Of a DNA stretch of 64,000 nucleotides, positions 46,182 to 56,100 are shown piece after piece. The DNA is from Candidatus Gastranaerophilales bacterium (GTDB taxonomy: Bacteria > Cyanobacteriota > Vampirovibrionia > Gastranaerophilales > Gastranaerophilaceae). The stretch covers positions 17,387 to 81,386 of the forward strand of contig CALURU010000011.1 of assembly GCA_944323255.1 (NCBI GenBank), read 5' to 3'. The translations under genes and the position numbers were made by a program. The notes beneath the pieces were generated by a model. The model searched no databases. It saw only the letters and a list, made by a program, of their open reading frames with translations, and was not told the DNA's origin. Every line of letters begins with the position of its first letter. Position 1 is the first letter of the stretch.

Positions 46182-47750
46182 ATGATTTATAACTACAATG
46201 ACGATTATCAATATGACAGCTGCGTTTCGCAGGGCGTTTGTTCAGTGAATCCGAGAACTTCTTCGCTTCAAGAGGTTTTGATTTTATATCTAAAACTCGC
46301 CTCATACTATGCACTTAAACTCTATGAAAACGGAATTCAGGACGAGGAAATCCGGCTGCAGATTCTTAATACTATATCTATTCTGGTTTCAAATTTTGAA
46401 TTTTCGGAAAGTGATTTTAAAATAATTACATCAGGGTTTACCAAAATTCTACCTGAGTTAATAAAAAAATATGAATCTGTTTGTAAAGAGAATGACATCG
46501 TACCGGATTGCTTGAAATCAATTTTAAAATTTAAGCAAAGTTCGGATATTATTAAATCGATTCAGTTTGGCGAAAAAGAATTTTTGAAAAAAACAAAATC
46601 ACTTTCTGCCCAAACACGTGATTTGTACAAAATACTTTTTGTACTTGCCAAAAGTATCTGTATTAATGTTCTTGATTTAGAGAGTTTTGGAATAGAAGAT
46701 ACGAACGGGTATTTATCAATTCTGAAACTCTTAAATTCACTTACTATAACAGATAATGAGCAGTTAAAAAATTTAATAAAAGAATCTGCCGACATTGATA
46801 ATACATTGATGAATACTTTGCAAAAAGCAAAAGAAGATAGGTACGGCAAACAACAGATATCTGAAGTTTCATATTCTACAACACCGGGTAAAGCCGTTCT
46901 TGTTGTGGGTTCTAATATAAGGGAATTGGAGGACGTACTTGAAGCATTAAAAGGCAAAGATATTGATATTTATACCCATGATGAAATGATTCTTGCGAAT
47001 ATTTTCCCTAAATTTGCAGAGTACAAGAATCTCAAAGGGCAATACGGACAGGGAATAGAAAACTGCCTTCTTGATTTTGCAACATTCCCCGGTCCTATTA
47101 TTCTTACAAGACATTCTCTGTACAATGTGAAACACCTTTACAGAGGGCTGTTATTTACGACAGATTTTGCAACTTCTAAAGGTGTAATTCCGATAAAAAG
47201 CGGAGACTTTGCAGAAGTGATTAAGTCAGCTGAAAATGCAAAGGGCTTTAAGACGGGAAAACAATGCGAAACGGTAAGCATCGGATATGATTACTTTTCA
47301 TTGATTGAAAGAGTTAAAAACTGCGCAGATAAATATTCTCAAATATTCTTAATAGGTCTCGGCGCATATACGCTTGAGCAAAAAACGTATTTTGAAAAAC
47401 TGCTTGCACAAATTCCTGACAACATTCTTGTAATTTCACTTTCGTTTTGTGTTCAGAGGGAAAATGTTATCTGTTTGAATGCTTGTTTTGATACATATGC
47501 AATCACAAGAATTACAACCGGATTGAATCAGGAGCTGAATATGCCGGTTAAAATATTTTTCCCTAAATGCGACAGACATACAATATCACAAATGATTTAT
47601 CTGTCTCAAAACGAAAATACCGAAATATATGTCGGCAAGTGTACACCTGTTATGCTGAATCCTAATATGATGATTACATTAAAAGACAGTTTTGGCATTA
47701 ACAGCTTAACTTCTGTCAAAAAGGATTTAGAAAGTATCTTGCAGACTTAA
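46182..47750 (+). CDS. Hybrid-cluster-protein homologue lacking several cluster ligands
   Basis: A 522-residue protein aligned by eye with hydroxylamine reductase/HCP: N-terminal CVSQGVC (C14, C20), TTPGKAVLVVGSN, IDIYTHDEM, FPGPIILT, IFLIGLGAY, ACFDTYA and GKCTPVMLNPN follow the HCP order. In HCP these segments hold the 4Fe-2S-2O cluster ligands. Here GHD is GSN (244-245), the TNC cysteine is H311, the persulfide cysteine in VGGC is replaced (L393-G394), and the WYE glutamate is KCD. E268, C423 and C435 remain. It is therefore unlikely to bind a normal hybrid cluster. No ribosome site is obvious. Confidence 0.75.
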   Translation: MIYNYNDDYQYDSCVSQGVCSVNPRTSSLQEVLILYLKLASYYALKLYENGIQDEEIRLQILNTISILVSNFEFSESDFKIITSGFTKILPELIKKYESVCKENDIVPDCLKSILKFKQSSDIIKSIQFGEKEFLKKTKSLSAQTRDLYKILFVLAKSICINVLDLESFGIEDTNGYLSILKLLNSLTITDNEQLKNLIKESADIDNTLMNTLQKAKEDRYGKQQISEVSYSTTPGKAVLVVGSNIRELEDVLEALKGKDIDIYTHDEMILANIFPKFAEYKNLKGQYGQGIENCLLDFATFPGPIILTRHSLYNVKHLYRGLLFTTDFATSKGVIPIKSGDFAEVIKSAENAKGFKTGKQCETVSIGYDYFSLIERVKNCADKYSQIFLIGLGAYTLEQKTYFEKLLAQIPDNILVISLSFCVQRENVICLNACFDTYAITRITTGLNQELNMPVKIFFPKCDRHTISQMIYLSQNENTEIYVGKCTPVMLNPNMMITLKDSFGINSLTSVKKDLESILQT

Positions 47751-48059
47751 GATAGATAATTATCGTTATAAGATAGTTCTTATCATCAAGGTCTGACTAT
47801 CACAAAACAGCCAAACCGGTAAAACCAATAAAAAATGTCGATAAGCTCCCAAATAAGGAACCCTTCGATAAGGCTATTGTATCAAAAATTAGCTTATATT
47901 CAAGTCTTATCTATGTAATGAAACAGTCAACTCAAGAGTATTACAATATGAGAAGCATTTTAGGATTTAAGTGTTAAAATTTTTAATCTACTTTGAAACA
48001 TAGGCAACTTTTGAAAAGAAAAATACTTTATATAAGTATAGGGAACTTAAGGGAATTTT
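47751..48059. other. Non-coding gap, AT-rich
   Basis: About 310 bp with no open reading frame of note. ATAAGATAGTTCTTAT at 47769-47784 could form a hairpin that ends the HCP-like transcript, and TCGATAAG occurs twice (near 47837 and 47867). Otherwise no feature was seen. Confidence 0.5.
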
Positions 48060-49502
48060 ATGGTTAATATCGTAAATATATTAAGTAAAGCAGAAAGACT
48101 TGCACGCTACCGTAGTAGTGGTGCAACAAATACCATAGATAATGCAACAAAGACTGTAGCTAGCAAAGTAGAAACTACAACATCAGAGGCAGTAAAAGCT
48201 GCACGAAAAGCTAAATACAAGCAAGATTTAAAACCATTATCAACAGATACTTTTACTTTAGAACCACTGACTAAGGCTCAGGAAGGAATACTAAATAATT
48301 TTCAGAAATACGTAGGACAGTCAGTTGACGAAATTCCTATTGAAGATTGTATAAAGCTCCAAGAACTGCTAGTAAGTACGTATCGAAATGGGTCAATAAA
48401 ACCTTCTTATGCTTTAAAATCAAAGCTACCGTTCTTGTCTGACAATCCCAAAGAATATTTACAACTTATGGAAAAGTTGGACGAAAAGATTCTGAAATAT
48501 GCAGGGGAATTTAAAATTAAACCATTATCAAATTTTAGGTTAAATTCTTCTCAGGTTACAGCATATAATTCACTAAACACAACAGATAAAGTAATTACTG
48601 ATTTTATTTATTCTTTAGAAGGCAAGAGCCTTGATGAAGCAATGTTGTTAATCAATACTCAATCGAAAAGACTGGGATTATCTGATGATAATGCAATTAG
48701 ATTGTTTAGGCTGTTTGAAGCTAGAGGGCTCATGCGACAGTCTCCAGAAAAATTAAAACATATTGCTTACAGGATTGGGTCACAAGATAATCTAAAAATT
48801 ATGTCGTTACTTGAACCTAAATTTTGTAATGCTAATCAAAATAAGTTGACTACGATAATAGAACAAGTTGAGAAAAACGCATTGAACTTAAAGCAGACAT
48901 CAGCTGGTGAAATACTAAATGTATCTAAAGTGGTCAACATAGGTGGACATAAAGTTTCTGTATGTAACGCTGATGACATCCCAAATTTATCGGGATATTT
49001 CCATACTCCTCAGGGTTGGGGCGATAGCTTAATCGGACATACAGAAAACGATATATACAGACGGTTTGCTAACTTTAAACACGTATTTAGTAAACCAACC
49101 AATGGAAATCCAGTCTGTTACACTTATGGCACAAATGGGAAGTATCCTATGTGGTCTCATGATAGTGGTTTCTTTGTAAATATACCTAGAGGTAATGTGC
49201 ATGCAGGTAGTACAACTGGTTTAGGGTCTAGTTGTCGCGGCTTAGATGATTGTATCAATATGAATGTATCGGCTTCACCTTCATCAGTTAGTACAAAATT
49301 GTTAAGTGGACATAGTATTGACGATATTATAGATGCTTCTATTAGAATGAACAGAGCACCTGAATATTTGTGTACTAATGGAACAATACAGGCGTTTTAC
49401 ACAAATGATATTACAACGATGAACAAAGCGTACATTGAACTTGCTGAACGTTATAAAATACCTATTATAAATCTTAATGGAAAAGGTGTACTATTATCAT
49501 AA
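48060..49502 (+). CDS. Unknown 480-residue protein, possible foreign gene
   Basis: No domain was recognised. Residues 1-60 are basic and Ala/Thr-rich; 70-290 are helical; the last 170 residues form a different globular part rich in H, G, N and aromatic residues (FHTPQGWGDSLIGHTENDIY, MWSHDSGFFVNIPRGN, SSCRGLDDCINM). The alternation suggests a helical delivery or binding part plus a C-terminal enzymatic part, as in many toxins or effectors, but no catalytic motif is certain. Codon choice (many AGT, GTA, CTA, GGT) differs from neighbours, and it is flanked by gene-free AT-rich DNA and a tRNA gene, so horizontal transfer is plausible. AAGGGAA precedes the ATG. Confidence 0.7.
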   Translation: MVNIVNILSKAERLARYRSSGATNTIDNATKTVASKVETTTSEAVKAARKAKYKQDLKPLSTDTFTLEPLTKAQEGILNNFQKYVGQSVDEIPIEDCIKLQELLVSTYRNGSIKPSYALKSKLPFLSDNPKEYLQLMEKLDEKILKYAGEFKIKPLSNFRLNSSQVTAYNSLNTTDKVITDFIYSLEGKSLDEAMLLINTQSKRLGLSDDNAIRLFRLFEARGLMRQSPEKLKHIAYRIGSQDNLKIMSLLEPKFCNANQNKLTTIIEQVEKNALNLKQTSAGEILNVSKVVNIGGHKVSVCNADDIPNLSGYFHTPQGWGDSLIGHTENDIYRRFANFKHVFSKPTNGNPVCYTYGTNGKYPMWSHDSGFFVNIPRGNVHAGSTTGLGSSCRGLDDCINMNVSASPSSVSTKLLSGHSIDDIIDASIRMNRAPEYLCTNGTIQAFYTNDITTMNKAYIELAERYKIPIINLNGKGVLLS

Positions 49503-49697
49503 AATCAAACCTAATACTGCTTATATACTTTGCAAAATGATTAGCACCATCCACCATTCCTAATTAATTCAAGGAAGCTGTAAATATTACTAATAAGTAT
49601 CTTGTAACGTTCAGTTATAGCCTTTTAAACTCATAAACTAATCGTATATATATTGGTCCGTTAGTTTAGTGATTGTGCATACTTTTTAAATTTATAA

Positions 49698-49728
49698 TAA
49701 AAAAGAGAGGTCAAAGCCTCTCTTTTTT
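49698..49728 (-). terminator. Terminator of tRNA-Leu
   Basis: AGAGAGG/CCTCTCT stem with T-run on the minus strand, right after the tRNA 3' end. The A-run on the other side would also let it act on + transcripts from the unknown gene. Confidence 0.9.
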
Positions 49729-49729
49729 A

Positions 49730-49814
49730 TGGTGTCGAAGAAGGGACTCGAACCCTCAAGGAATTACCCACATGAACCTGAATCATGCGCGTCTACCAAT
49801 TCCGCCACTTCGAC
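49730..49814 (-). tRNA. tRNA-Leu (anticodon CAG)
   Basis: Acceptor arms GTCGAAG and CTTCGAC pair fully, discriminator A and an encoded CCA end (49732-49730). The D arm GGCGGAATTGGTAGACGC, anticodon stem CATGA/TCATG around loop TTCAGGT, long variable arm and GGTTCGAGTCC T loop are typical of class II tRNA-Leu. It reads CUG codons. Confidence 0.96.
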
Positions 49815-49925
49815 ATACTTATATTTTATTATAAAAATTTTAAAATGTAACTATTGTTCTCATATATTATTGTAAATTTTACGCTATAATAAAGTTATTG
49901 ATAATATTAGTGTGAGGATATGTTT

Positions 49926-50939
49926 ATGAAAATAGTATTTTTTGATGTTGAAAATTATGAAGAAGATTTTCTGAAACAAAGTAATGAGGGGAAATATACA
50001 TATATTCTTGAACCTAATTCTTTGAATGACATGTCTGAAATTAAATCAGAATACAAAGATGCAGATATAATCTCTGTATTTACTTCATCAAGGGTAAACA
50101 GGAAAGTTTTGGAACAGTTTAAAAACCTTAAACTGATAGCTCTGCGTTCAGTTGGTTTTAACCATATTGATATTGATTACTGCAGAGAACATAATATTGC
50201 AGTGGTTAACTCGCCCGGATATGGAAATATTACTGTTGCAGAATTTGCACTCGCACTGTTATTGAATGTTTGCCGAAAAGTTACTGTTTCTTATGATGAT
50301 TATAAAGAAGGTAAAGTTCGTCCGGAGAACCTTATGGGGACTGAATTAAGCGGGAAAACCGTCGGTATTGTAGGACTGGGAGCTATAGGTTCGGCTTTTG
50401 CCCGAATCGCTTTCGGACTTGATATGAAAATTCTTGCATTTGATAAGTTTGAAAAAGAGGAATTGAAACAGAAATATAATGTTAAATACACTGATTTTGA
50501 TACATTGCTGAAAGAGTCCGATTTTATTTCAATTCACGCTCCGCTTACAAAAGATAACTATCACATGTTTGATAAAACGGCTTTTGAGAAGATGAAGAAA
50601 ACAGCAATTATAGTTAATACCGGAAGGGGCGAATTAATAGACAGCCAAGCCCTATATCAGGCTCTTTTGACAAAGCAGATTGCAGGTGCGGGACTTGACG
50701 TTCTTGAAAAAGAAGAAACAATAACAGACTTTGATTATATGATAGGGCTTAACAGGCTTGATAAAAATACGCTTGAACAAACTATTATAAATTCTCAACT
50801 ATTTAAGCTGGAAAATGCTATTATTACTCCACATACAGCATTTAACTCTATTGAAGCGATACATAGAATCTTAAAAATTACTATGTCGAATATTGACGAA
50901 TTTGCTAACGGGAATTTGCAAAACAGCGTTATTAAATAA
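49926..50939 (+). CDS. ldhA: D-lactate dehydrogenase (D-2-hydroxyacid dehydrogenase family)
   Basis: A 337-residue NAD-dependent enzyme reducing pyruvate to D-lactate. NAD-binding GKTVGIVGLGAIGSAFARIA, the substrate arginine in VNTGRGELID, the glutamate in GLDVLEKEE, and the catalytic histidine in ITPHTAFNS are all in place. SVGFNHIDIDYCREH is typical of LdhA rather than other 2-hydroxyacid dehydrogenases. The ATG at 49926 is better spaced from GAGGA than the one at 49920. A single gene giving the cell a fermentative way to reoxidise NADH. Confidence 0.92.
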   Translation: MKIVFFDVENYEEDFLKQSNEGKYTYILEPNSLNDMSEIKSEYKDADIISVFTSSRVNRKVLEQFKNLKLIALRSVGFNHIDIDYCREHNIAVVNSPGYGNITVAEFALALLLNVCRKVTVSYDDYKEGKVRPENLMGTELSGKTVGIVGLGAIGSAFARIAFGLDMKILAFDKFEKEELKQKYNVKYTDFDTLLKESDFISIHAPLTKDNYHMFDKTAFEKMKKTAIIVNTGRGELIDSQALYQALLTKQIAGAGLDVLEKEETITDFDYMIGLNRLDKNTLEQTIINSQLFKLENAIITPHTAFNSIEAIHRILKITMSNIDEFANGNLQNSVIK

Positions 50940-51105
50940 ACGGAGTTTTTGCAAAGGGCAGCTTTCTGTTTGGTTGAAGTAATTACAAAATATAAAAGGG
51001 CTTATTAAAAATAAGCCCCAGACATGTTTTGTTTTTTGAGTTAATGGTCTAAGAGAAAGATTACATTTCAAGAAATCCTCATCGAAAGTTATTTACATTT
51101 GGAAA

Positions 51106-51348
51106 TTAACCGGCTAATGAACTGTGGAATGTTCTTGAAATAACATCATCCTGTTGTTCTTTTGTTAGCTTAATAAAGTTTACTGCATATCCTGATACTC
51201 TTACAGTGAGTTGAGGATATTTTTCAGGGTGCTTTTGCGCATCCAATAATGTTTCTCTGTTGAATACGTTTACATTAAGGTGATGACCGCCTTTTTCTAC
51301 ATATCCGTCTAATAAGTTGATTAGATTTTCTTCTTGTTGTGTTGCCAT
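51106..51348 (-). CDS. grcA: Stand-alone glycyl-radical cofactor protein, GrcA-like
   Basis: An 80-residue protein that is the glycyl-radical end of pyruvate formate-lyase: [18 protein letters not shown] with the radical glycine at G53, followed by [10 protein letters not shown]. YfiD/GrcA replaces the damaged C-terminus of oxygen-cleaved PflB, as a spare part. This form is shorter than the E. coli one (127), having only a 25-residue lead. The PflB and its activase are outside the window. AAGGAGAT precedes the ATG. Confidence 0.9.
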   Translation of the reverse strand: MATQQEENLINLLDGYVEKGGHHLNVNVFNRETLLDAQKHPEKYPQLTVRVSGYAVNFIKLTKEQQDDVISRTFHSSLAG

Positions 51349-51436
51349 TTTTTATCTCCTTATTTATTACTTTCTTCTGATTACATTTTTATTATAAACC
51401 ATGTTTTACAACATTTCTGTTGTTTATACAACAAAA

Positions 51437-51472
51437 CAAAAAATCTTCCGATCATTTCTCGGAAGATTTTTG
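51437..51472. terminator. Rho-independent terminator after the symporter gene
   Basis: AAAAATCTTCCGA and TCGGAAGATTTTT form a 13-bp stem; with T-runs on both strands it serves the symporter on the minus strand. Confidence 0.9.
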
Positions 51473-51495
51473 TTGTTAAGAATTAATGCTGAAAT

Positions 51496-52998
51496 TTAGA
51501 ATCGCATAAAATTCATATTATGTTTTTCGAGATAAGTTTTCAAATCTCTCTTAATTTCAGGTGCAAGGATATAGAGTACGATAATATTTGGTACACAGAG
51601 TGCAATCATCATAGCGTCTGTAATATCAATAACTGATTTAACGTTCATAGCTGAACCAACAACAATGAATAAGCAATAAATCAGGTTAAAAGCAAGAACT
51701 CTCTTTTTGCCTTCGCCTAAAAGGAATGTCCAGGCTTTTTGTCCGTAATAAGCCCAGGAAATTAATGTAGATAAAGCAAACATAATAGCGATTGCCGAAA
51801 GAATAATCGGGAAGAAAGGAATAACGGATTGGAAAGCATTTGAAGCTAATTCAATACCGGAGATTTCCTTTGTTGCCTGAGTGCAAGCGCCTGAAAATAC
51901 AATTGCAAAAGAAGTAAATAAGCATAAGACACCTGTTAAGAAGGTTTCGATTAATGCAACAAAACCTTGTGATACAGGCTCTTTTGTTTGCGCTGTTGCA
52001 TAAACAATAGCTGCAGCGCCTGTTCCTGCTTCGTTACACTGAACAGAACGTCTCAAGCCAATAATTATTGTTCCGAAAATGCCGCCGGCAACTGCTGTAG
52101 GGTGGAATGCTTCTTTAAGAATTAACATTAAAGCGTGCGGAATATGTACAAAGTTTGCGCCAATAACAATAAGACCTGAAACTATGTACATAATACACAT
52201 TGTTGGCGTCAAAATCGTTGTAACCTTAGCTATGCTTTTGATACCTCCAACAATAACCATACCGATAAGTATTGCAACAATTAAGCCGATTACCCAGGTA
52301 TAGTTTTGCAAAAAGCTATGTTCCCCGCCGGTTATAAATACCATCTGGTGGGCGGTCTGGTTAATTTGAATCATATTTCCGCCGGTTATACCACCTCCGA
52401 TACAAAGAATTGCATATATAACAGAAAGCGGCTGACCTAACCAGCGCATTTTTTTACGGGTAAGACCGTGCGCAATATAGTGCATCGGACCACCGGAGAC
52501 AGATCCGTCAAGGTTAAATCTTCTGTATTTTACTGCGAGAGTTGCTTCAACAAATTTTATTGACATACCGAGCAAAGCGCCGGCAAAAATCCAGAAAGCG
52601 GCACCAGGTCCACCTATAGAAATAGAGATTGCAACACCCGCAATGCTTCCAATACCAATTGTTCCGGATAGTGCAGTTGCAAGTGCCTGAAATGATGATA
52701 CTTCACCAAATCCGTGGTGATGATCTTCAGCAGGTTTTCTTACGATATCAATTGCGTGTTTGAAACCCCAGACAGAAATTCCCCTAAAATAAAATGTAAA
52801 AAAGAATCCTGCGATAAGTATCCAGAATATGATTAAAGGAACATCATATCCGCAGATTTTTATCGGGAAAAAGATTAACCTTGCTACAGCATCAGATACA
52901 GGCGCAACGTATTTGTCCATAAAGGCATTAACATTGGCTGCTTGAGCTGACTGCAAAGTCATAAGCATTGTAAAAAACATCATCATAAATCTCTTCAT
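51496..52998 (-). CDS. Sodium/alanine (glycine) symporter, AGCS family
   Basis: A 500-residue transporter importing alanine or glycine with Na+. It begins with a signal-like stretch (MKRFMMMFFTMLMTLQSAQA) and then about eleven membrane helices. AGCS marks are the ALSGTIGIGSIAGVAISISI region, GGPMHYIAHGL, RRSVQCNEAGTGAAAIVYA and WAYYGQKAW. AAGGAAAAGCCT precedes the ATG. No glycine riboswitch-like structure was seen in the 170 bp upstream. Imported alanine could feed wall synthesis. Confidence 0.93.
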   Translation of the reverse strand: MKRFMMMFFTMLMTLQSAQAANVNAFMDKYVAPVSDAVARLIFFPIKICGYDVPLIIFWILIAGFFFTFYFRGISVWGFKHAIDIVRKPAEDHHHGFGEVSSFQALATALSGTIGIGSIAGVAISISIGGPGAAFWIFAGALLGMSIKFVEATLAVKYRRFNLDGSVSGGPMHYIAHGLTRKKMRWLGQPLSVIYAILCIGGGITGGNMIQINQTAHQMVFITGGEHSFLQNYTWVIGLIVAILIGMVIVGGIKSIAKVTTILTPTMCIMYIVSGLIVIGANFVHIPHALMLILKEAFHPTAVAGGIFGTIIIGLRRSVQCNEAGTGAAAIVYATAQTKEPVSQGFVALIETFLTGVLCLFTSFAIVFSGACTQATKEISGIELASNAFQSVIPFFPIILSAIAIMFALSTLISWAYYGQKAWTFLLGEGKKRVLAFNLIYCLFIVVGSAMNVKSVIDITDAMMIALCVPNIIVLYILAPEIKRDLKTYLEKHNMNFMRF

Positions 52999-53171
52999 AG
53001 GCTTTTCCTTAAATTAAAATAAAAACTGTAACGACTAGTCATAATCTCTCGCATTTTTTTATTATACCAAAAATATGTCAAGTCATTACAAAATCTTTAC
53101 ATTACGAAGTAAATGTAACATTTTGTGCTAAAATTTTAAATGTTAAATTTATAAAAAGCGGGGTTGGTAAT

Positions 53172-56100
53172 ATGAATAAATGGTTGAAAATAACCGGATT
53201 TATTTTTCTTGGTATTATTGTATTAATTTATCTTGGATTTTTATTTGTTCTTCCAAATGTAATTAAAATTGAGGATTATAAATCCCAGATTCAAAAACTT
53301 GTTGAAGAGCAGACAAAGTTAAAGCTTGATTTTAATAATGCAAAAGTTGTTACCACTCCTCTTTTAGGTACAGGAATTAAGGCGGAAGATATTAGCATTA
53401 AGCTTCCTGATGATTCAACGCTTTTTTCTGCGGACAAAATTCAGGCGAGAATTGCACTCCCTAGTATTTTGCTTATGACGGTTAAGGTCTCCTGCCTTGA
53501 AGTCGAATCTCCGTTTGTTAATCTTGAAATTGTAAACGATGATAATTTCAAAATAGTAAAACTTATTGAAAATAAATTGAATGCCGGAAAAGAACAGAAG
53601 CTTGAAACACAAGGTCAGACTTCCAAACTAGATGACGGCAAGTTTAAATTTAATCCGGAGTGGATTCGTATAAAAGTTCCGAATGTAAAAATTTATAACT
53701 ATAGAATTCTTGTAAACGATTTAAAATCAAAACACTTCCTGAATTTGAGAGGCGAAGAATTAACTCTCGGTTACTTTAACGGTAAAACTGCAAAGGTTAA
53801 AACTTATGCAGAATTATATAGCGATGAAAATAAAAATATTACTGCAAATATTGATATAAACACTTTTCTGCCAAAATTCGGAACAAAGCTTGACAAAGAA
53901 GATGATCCGGCAGAAAGAATTGATATTGCTTTTGTAAACCCTGTTACTATGTACAGAAATTATGATTTAAAAGCAAATCTTGATACAAAATTGAGAATCA
54001 GAAACCACAAGAACGATTTATCATCTTACGGGTACTTTAATATTGAAAATGCAACTTTAAAAGTTTCCCAGCTTACTCTTCCGGAAAGCTATTTGAGAGC
54101 AAAGACTTTCGGAACTCAAGTTACGCTGGATACAAATATTTATCCTGTTAAAGACCAGTACATTCAACTTCTTGGAAGCTTGAATTATGGCAGCCGTCCT
54201 AAGATGGATATGAGAATTAAAACAGGCACAATCAAGTTTAACGATATGGTTATACTTGCAAAAGCAGTTATGGATTCTCTCCACATAAGAAACGAACTTG
54301 CGCAAATCAAGGCAGAAGGACAGCTTGATGCGGATTGTTATATCAAAACCAATTTCAAAAAATGGAATTCTGAAGGCTCTGTTGTGATAAAAGACGGCGG
54401 TGTGAGCGTTAGAAATCTCGGAAAAGTTCTTTCAAACGGCAATATTAATATAAAACTTGACAATAATATTCTTGATATAAGAAATTCTAGTATTTTAATC
54501 AGCAATGCTCCTCTGTTTATTGATGGAAGTATTGATGAAAAATCCGTCGCAGATATTAAAATCAAAGCAGATAAGGTTCCTTTACCGTCCTTGTTTAATG
54601 CTTTTGCACCGGCAAGTTTAAGAAGCAAGTACAATTTTAAATCAGGTTTTGCAACTCTTGATTTAGGTCTAAACGGGAAACTCAAAGAAGCTGTAACCGG
54701 TTTAAGGTTTGCGCTTGCAAATCTAAATATTTCTGATGATAATTTAAATATTACAAACGAAAAATTGTCAGGAGAGTTCTTTGTTAATTCAAAAGAACAA
54801 ACAGGTAAAATCGATAATGCTAATTTAAACTTGTTTATTCCAAAAAATGGCTCAAAGATTTCAGTACCGGCGTTGAATGTTGAAATTGCGGACAATAATA
54901 TTAATATAAAAGAAAATTCAATTTTGTTGAATAATAAAACAAACCTTAAATACAGCGGCGGGGTAACAGATTATAACAATTTAGAATCAGTTAATTTTCT
55001 CGTACAGGGTAATGTTGATACAAATGATTTAATAAAATTAATCGGCAAAGAGTTTAAACCGTTTATTCATTCTAAGGGTTCAATTCCTATAAAATTAACG
55101 GTTGATGGGGACAGGCAAAAACAAACACTTTTTGCACAGGCATTATGTAATAAGGAAAACTTCATTACACCTGTTGATCTTGCAAATATTACAGGGCAGA
55201 ATATTTCTCTGCAAAGCGTGATTGACTTTAAGCCTAACAGAATAAAAATTAAGAAAACAGGTATTTTCAAACGCATAGTAAGCGTTGATGAAAAAGGAAA
55301 CGAAGTTGTAAGTTTAAGCGAGGTTCTCGGTGTTGACGGAACTCTGGAGGGAGATAGAATCAACTTAATCAAAATAACAATTCCTGAAACTTTGAAGGGA
55401 AAGATTTATGCATTCCCTCAATCTGCGTTTGAGTTTAAGGGAAGAGCCTATGTATTCGGCGAGATGGCTACGCCGAGAATGAGAGGCGGTTTCGATATTG
55501 CAAACCTTTCGATTCCGGAACTTATACTGACATTGAGAGACGCTAACCTTGATTTCAAAGGTCACAGTGCGGATTTTGTCCTGAAAGATTTAATTCTCAA
55601 CGAATCAGATATTCAACTGAATTCAAAAATCAGCCTTATACCGTCAAAAGTATTAAACATTTTGAATATGAATGTTAAATCACGTTATTTCAACCTTGAT
55701 AAGGTTATGAAAGTAAGCGAAAAAGCAATGGCTTATGTACCTAAGAGTACTGCTCCCGCTTCAAAATCCGCACCTGCAGATATTCCTGTCGTGATAAAAG
55801 ACGGAAGTATTGATTTTGCAAGAATTATTACAGGTAAGATTGATATTAAAAATACAACGTCTAAAATTGCATTTGCTAATAATGTATTTTATATAAACAA
55901 TTTAAGAACAAATATTTTTAACGGCAGAGTACGTGGTAATATTTCCGTTAACCTTCTTTCCATGCTTTTGAATATTGCGGTTCAGGGTAACGGGGTTGAT
56001 GTTGAAAAGGCTCTTCTTGACGCTGCCGGCATGAAGGATACTTTATCCGGAACGGCTTCTTTTGATACAGATATTTCGCTTAGCGGAACAACTTTTGAAG

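Noticed and set aside
49730..49814. An integrated element attached at tRNA-Leu
   Set aside because: I looked for a second copy of the tRNA 3' end near the unknown 480-residue gene and saw none; no integrase is present in the window.
52999..53171. Glycine or other riboswitch before the alanine symporter
   Set aside because: AGCS genes often have a glycine riboswitch, but no conserved core or paired helices could be recognised in this AT-rich gap.
54338..54895. Long antisense open frame (185 codons) within the large AsmA gene
   Set aside because: It is fully inside a well-supported gene, has no ribosome site, and its composition mirrors the AsmA codons.
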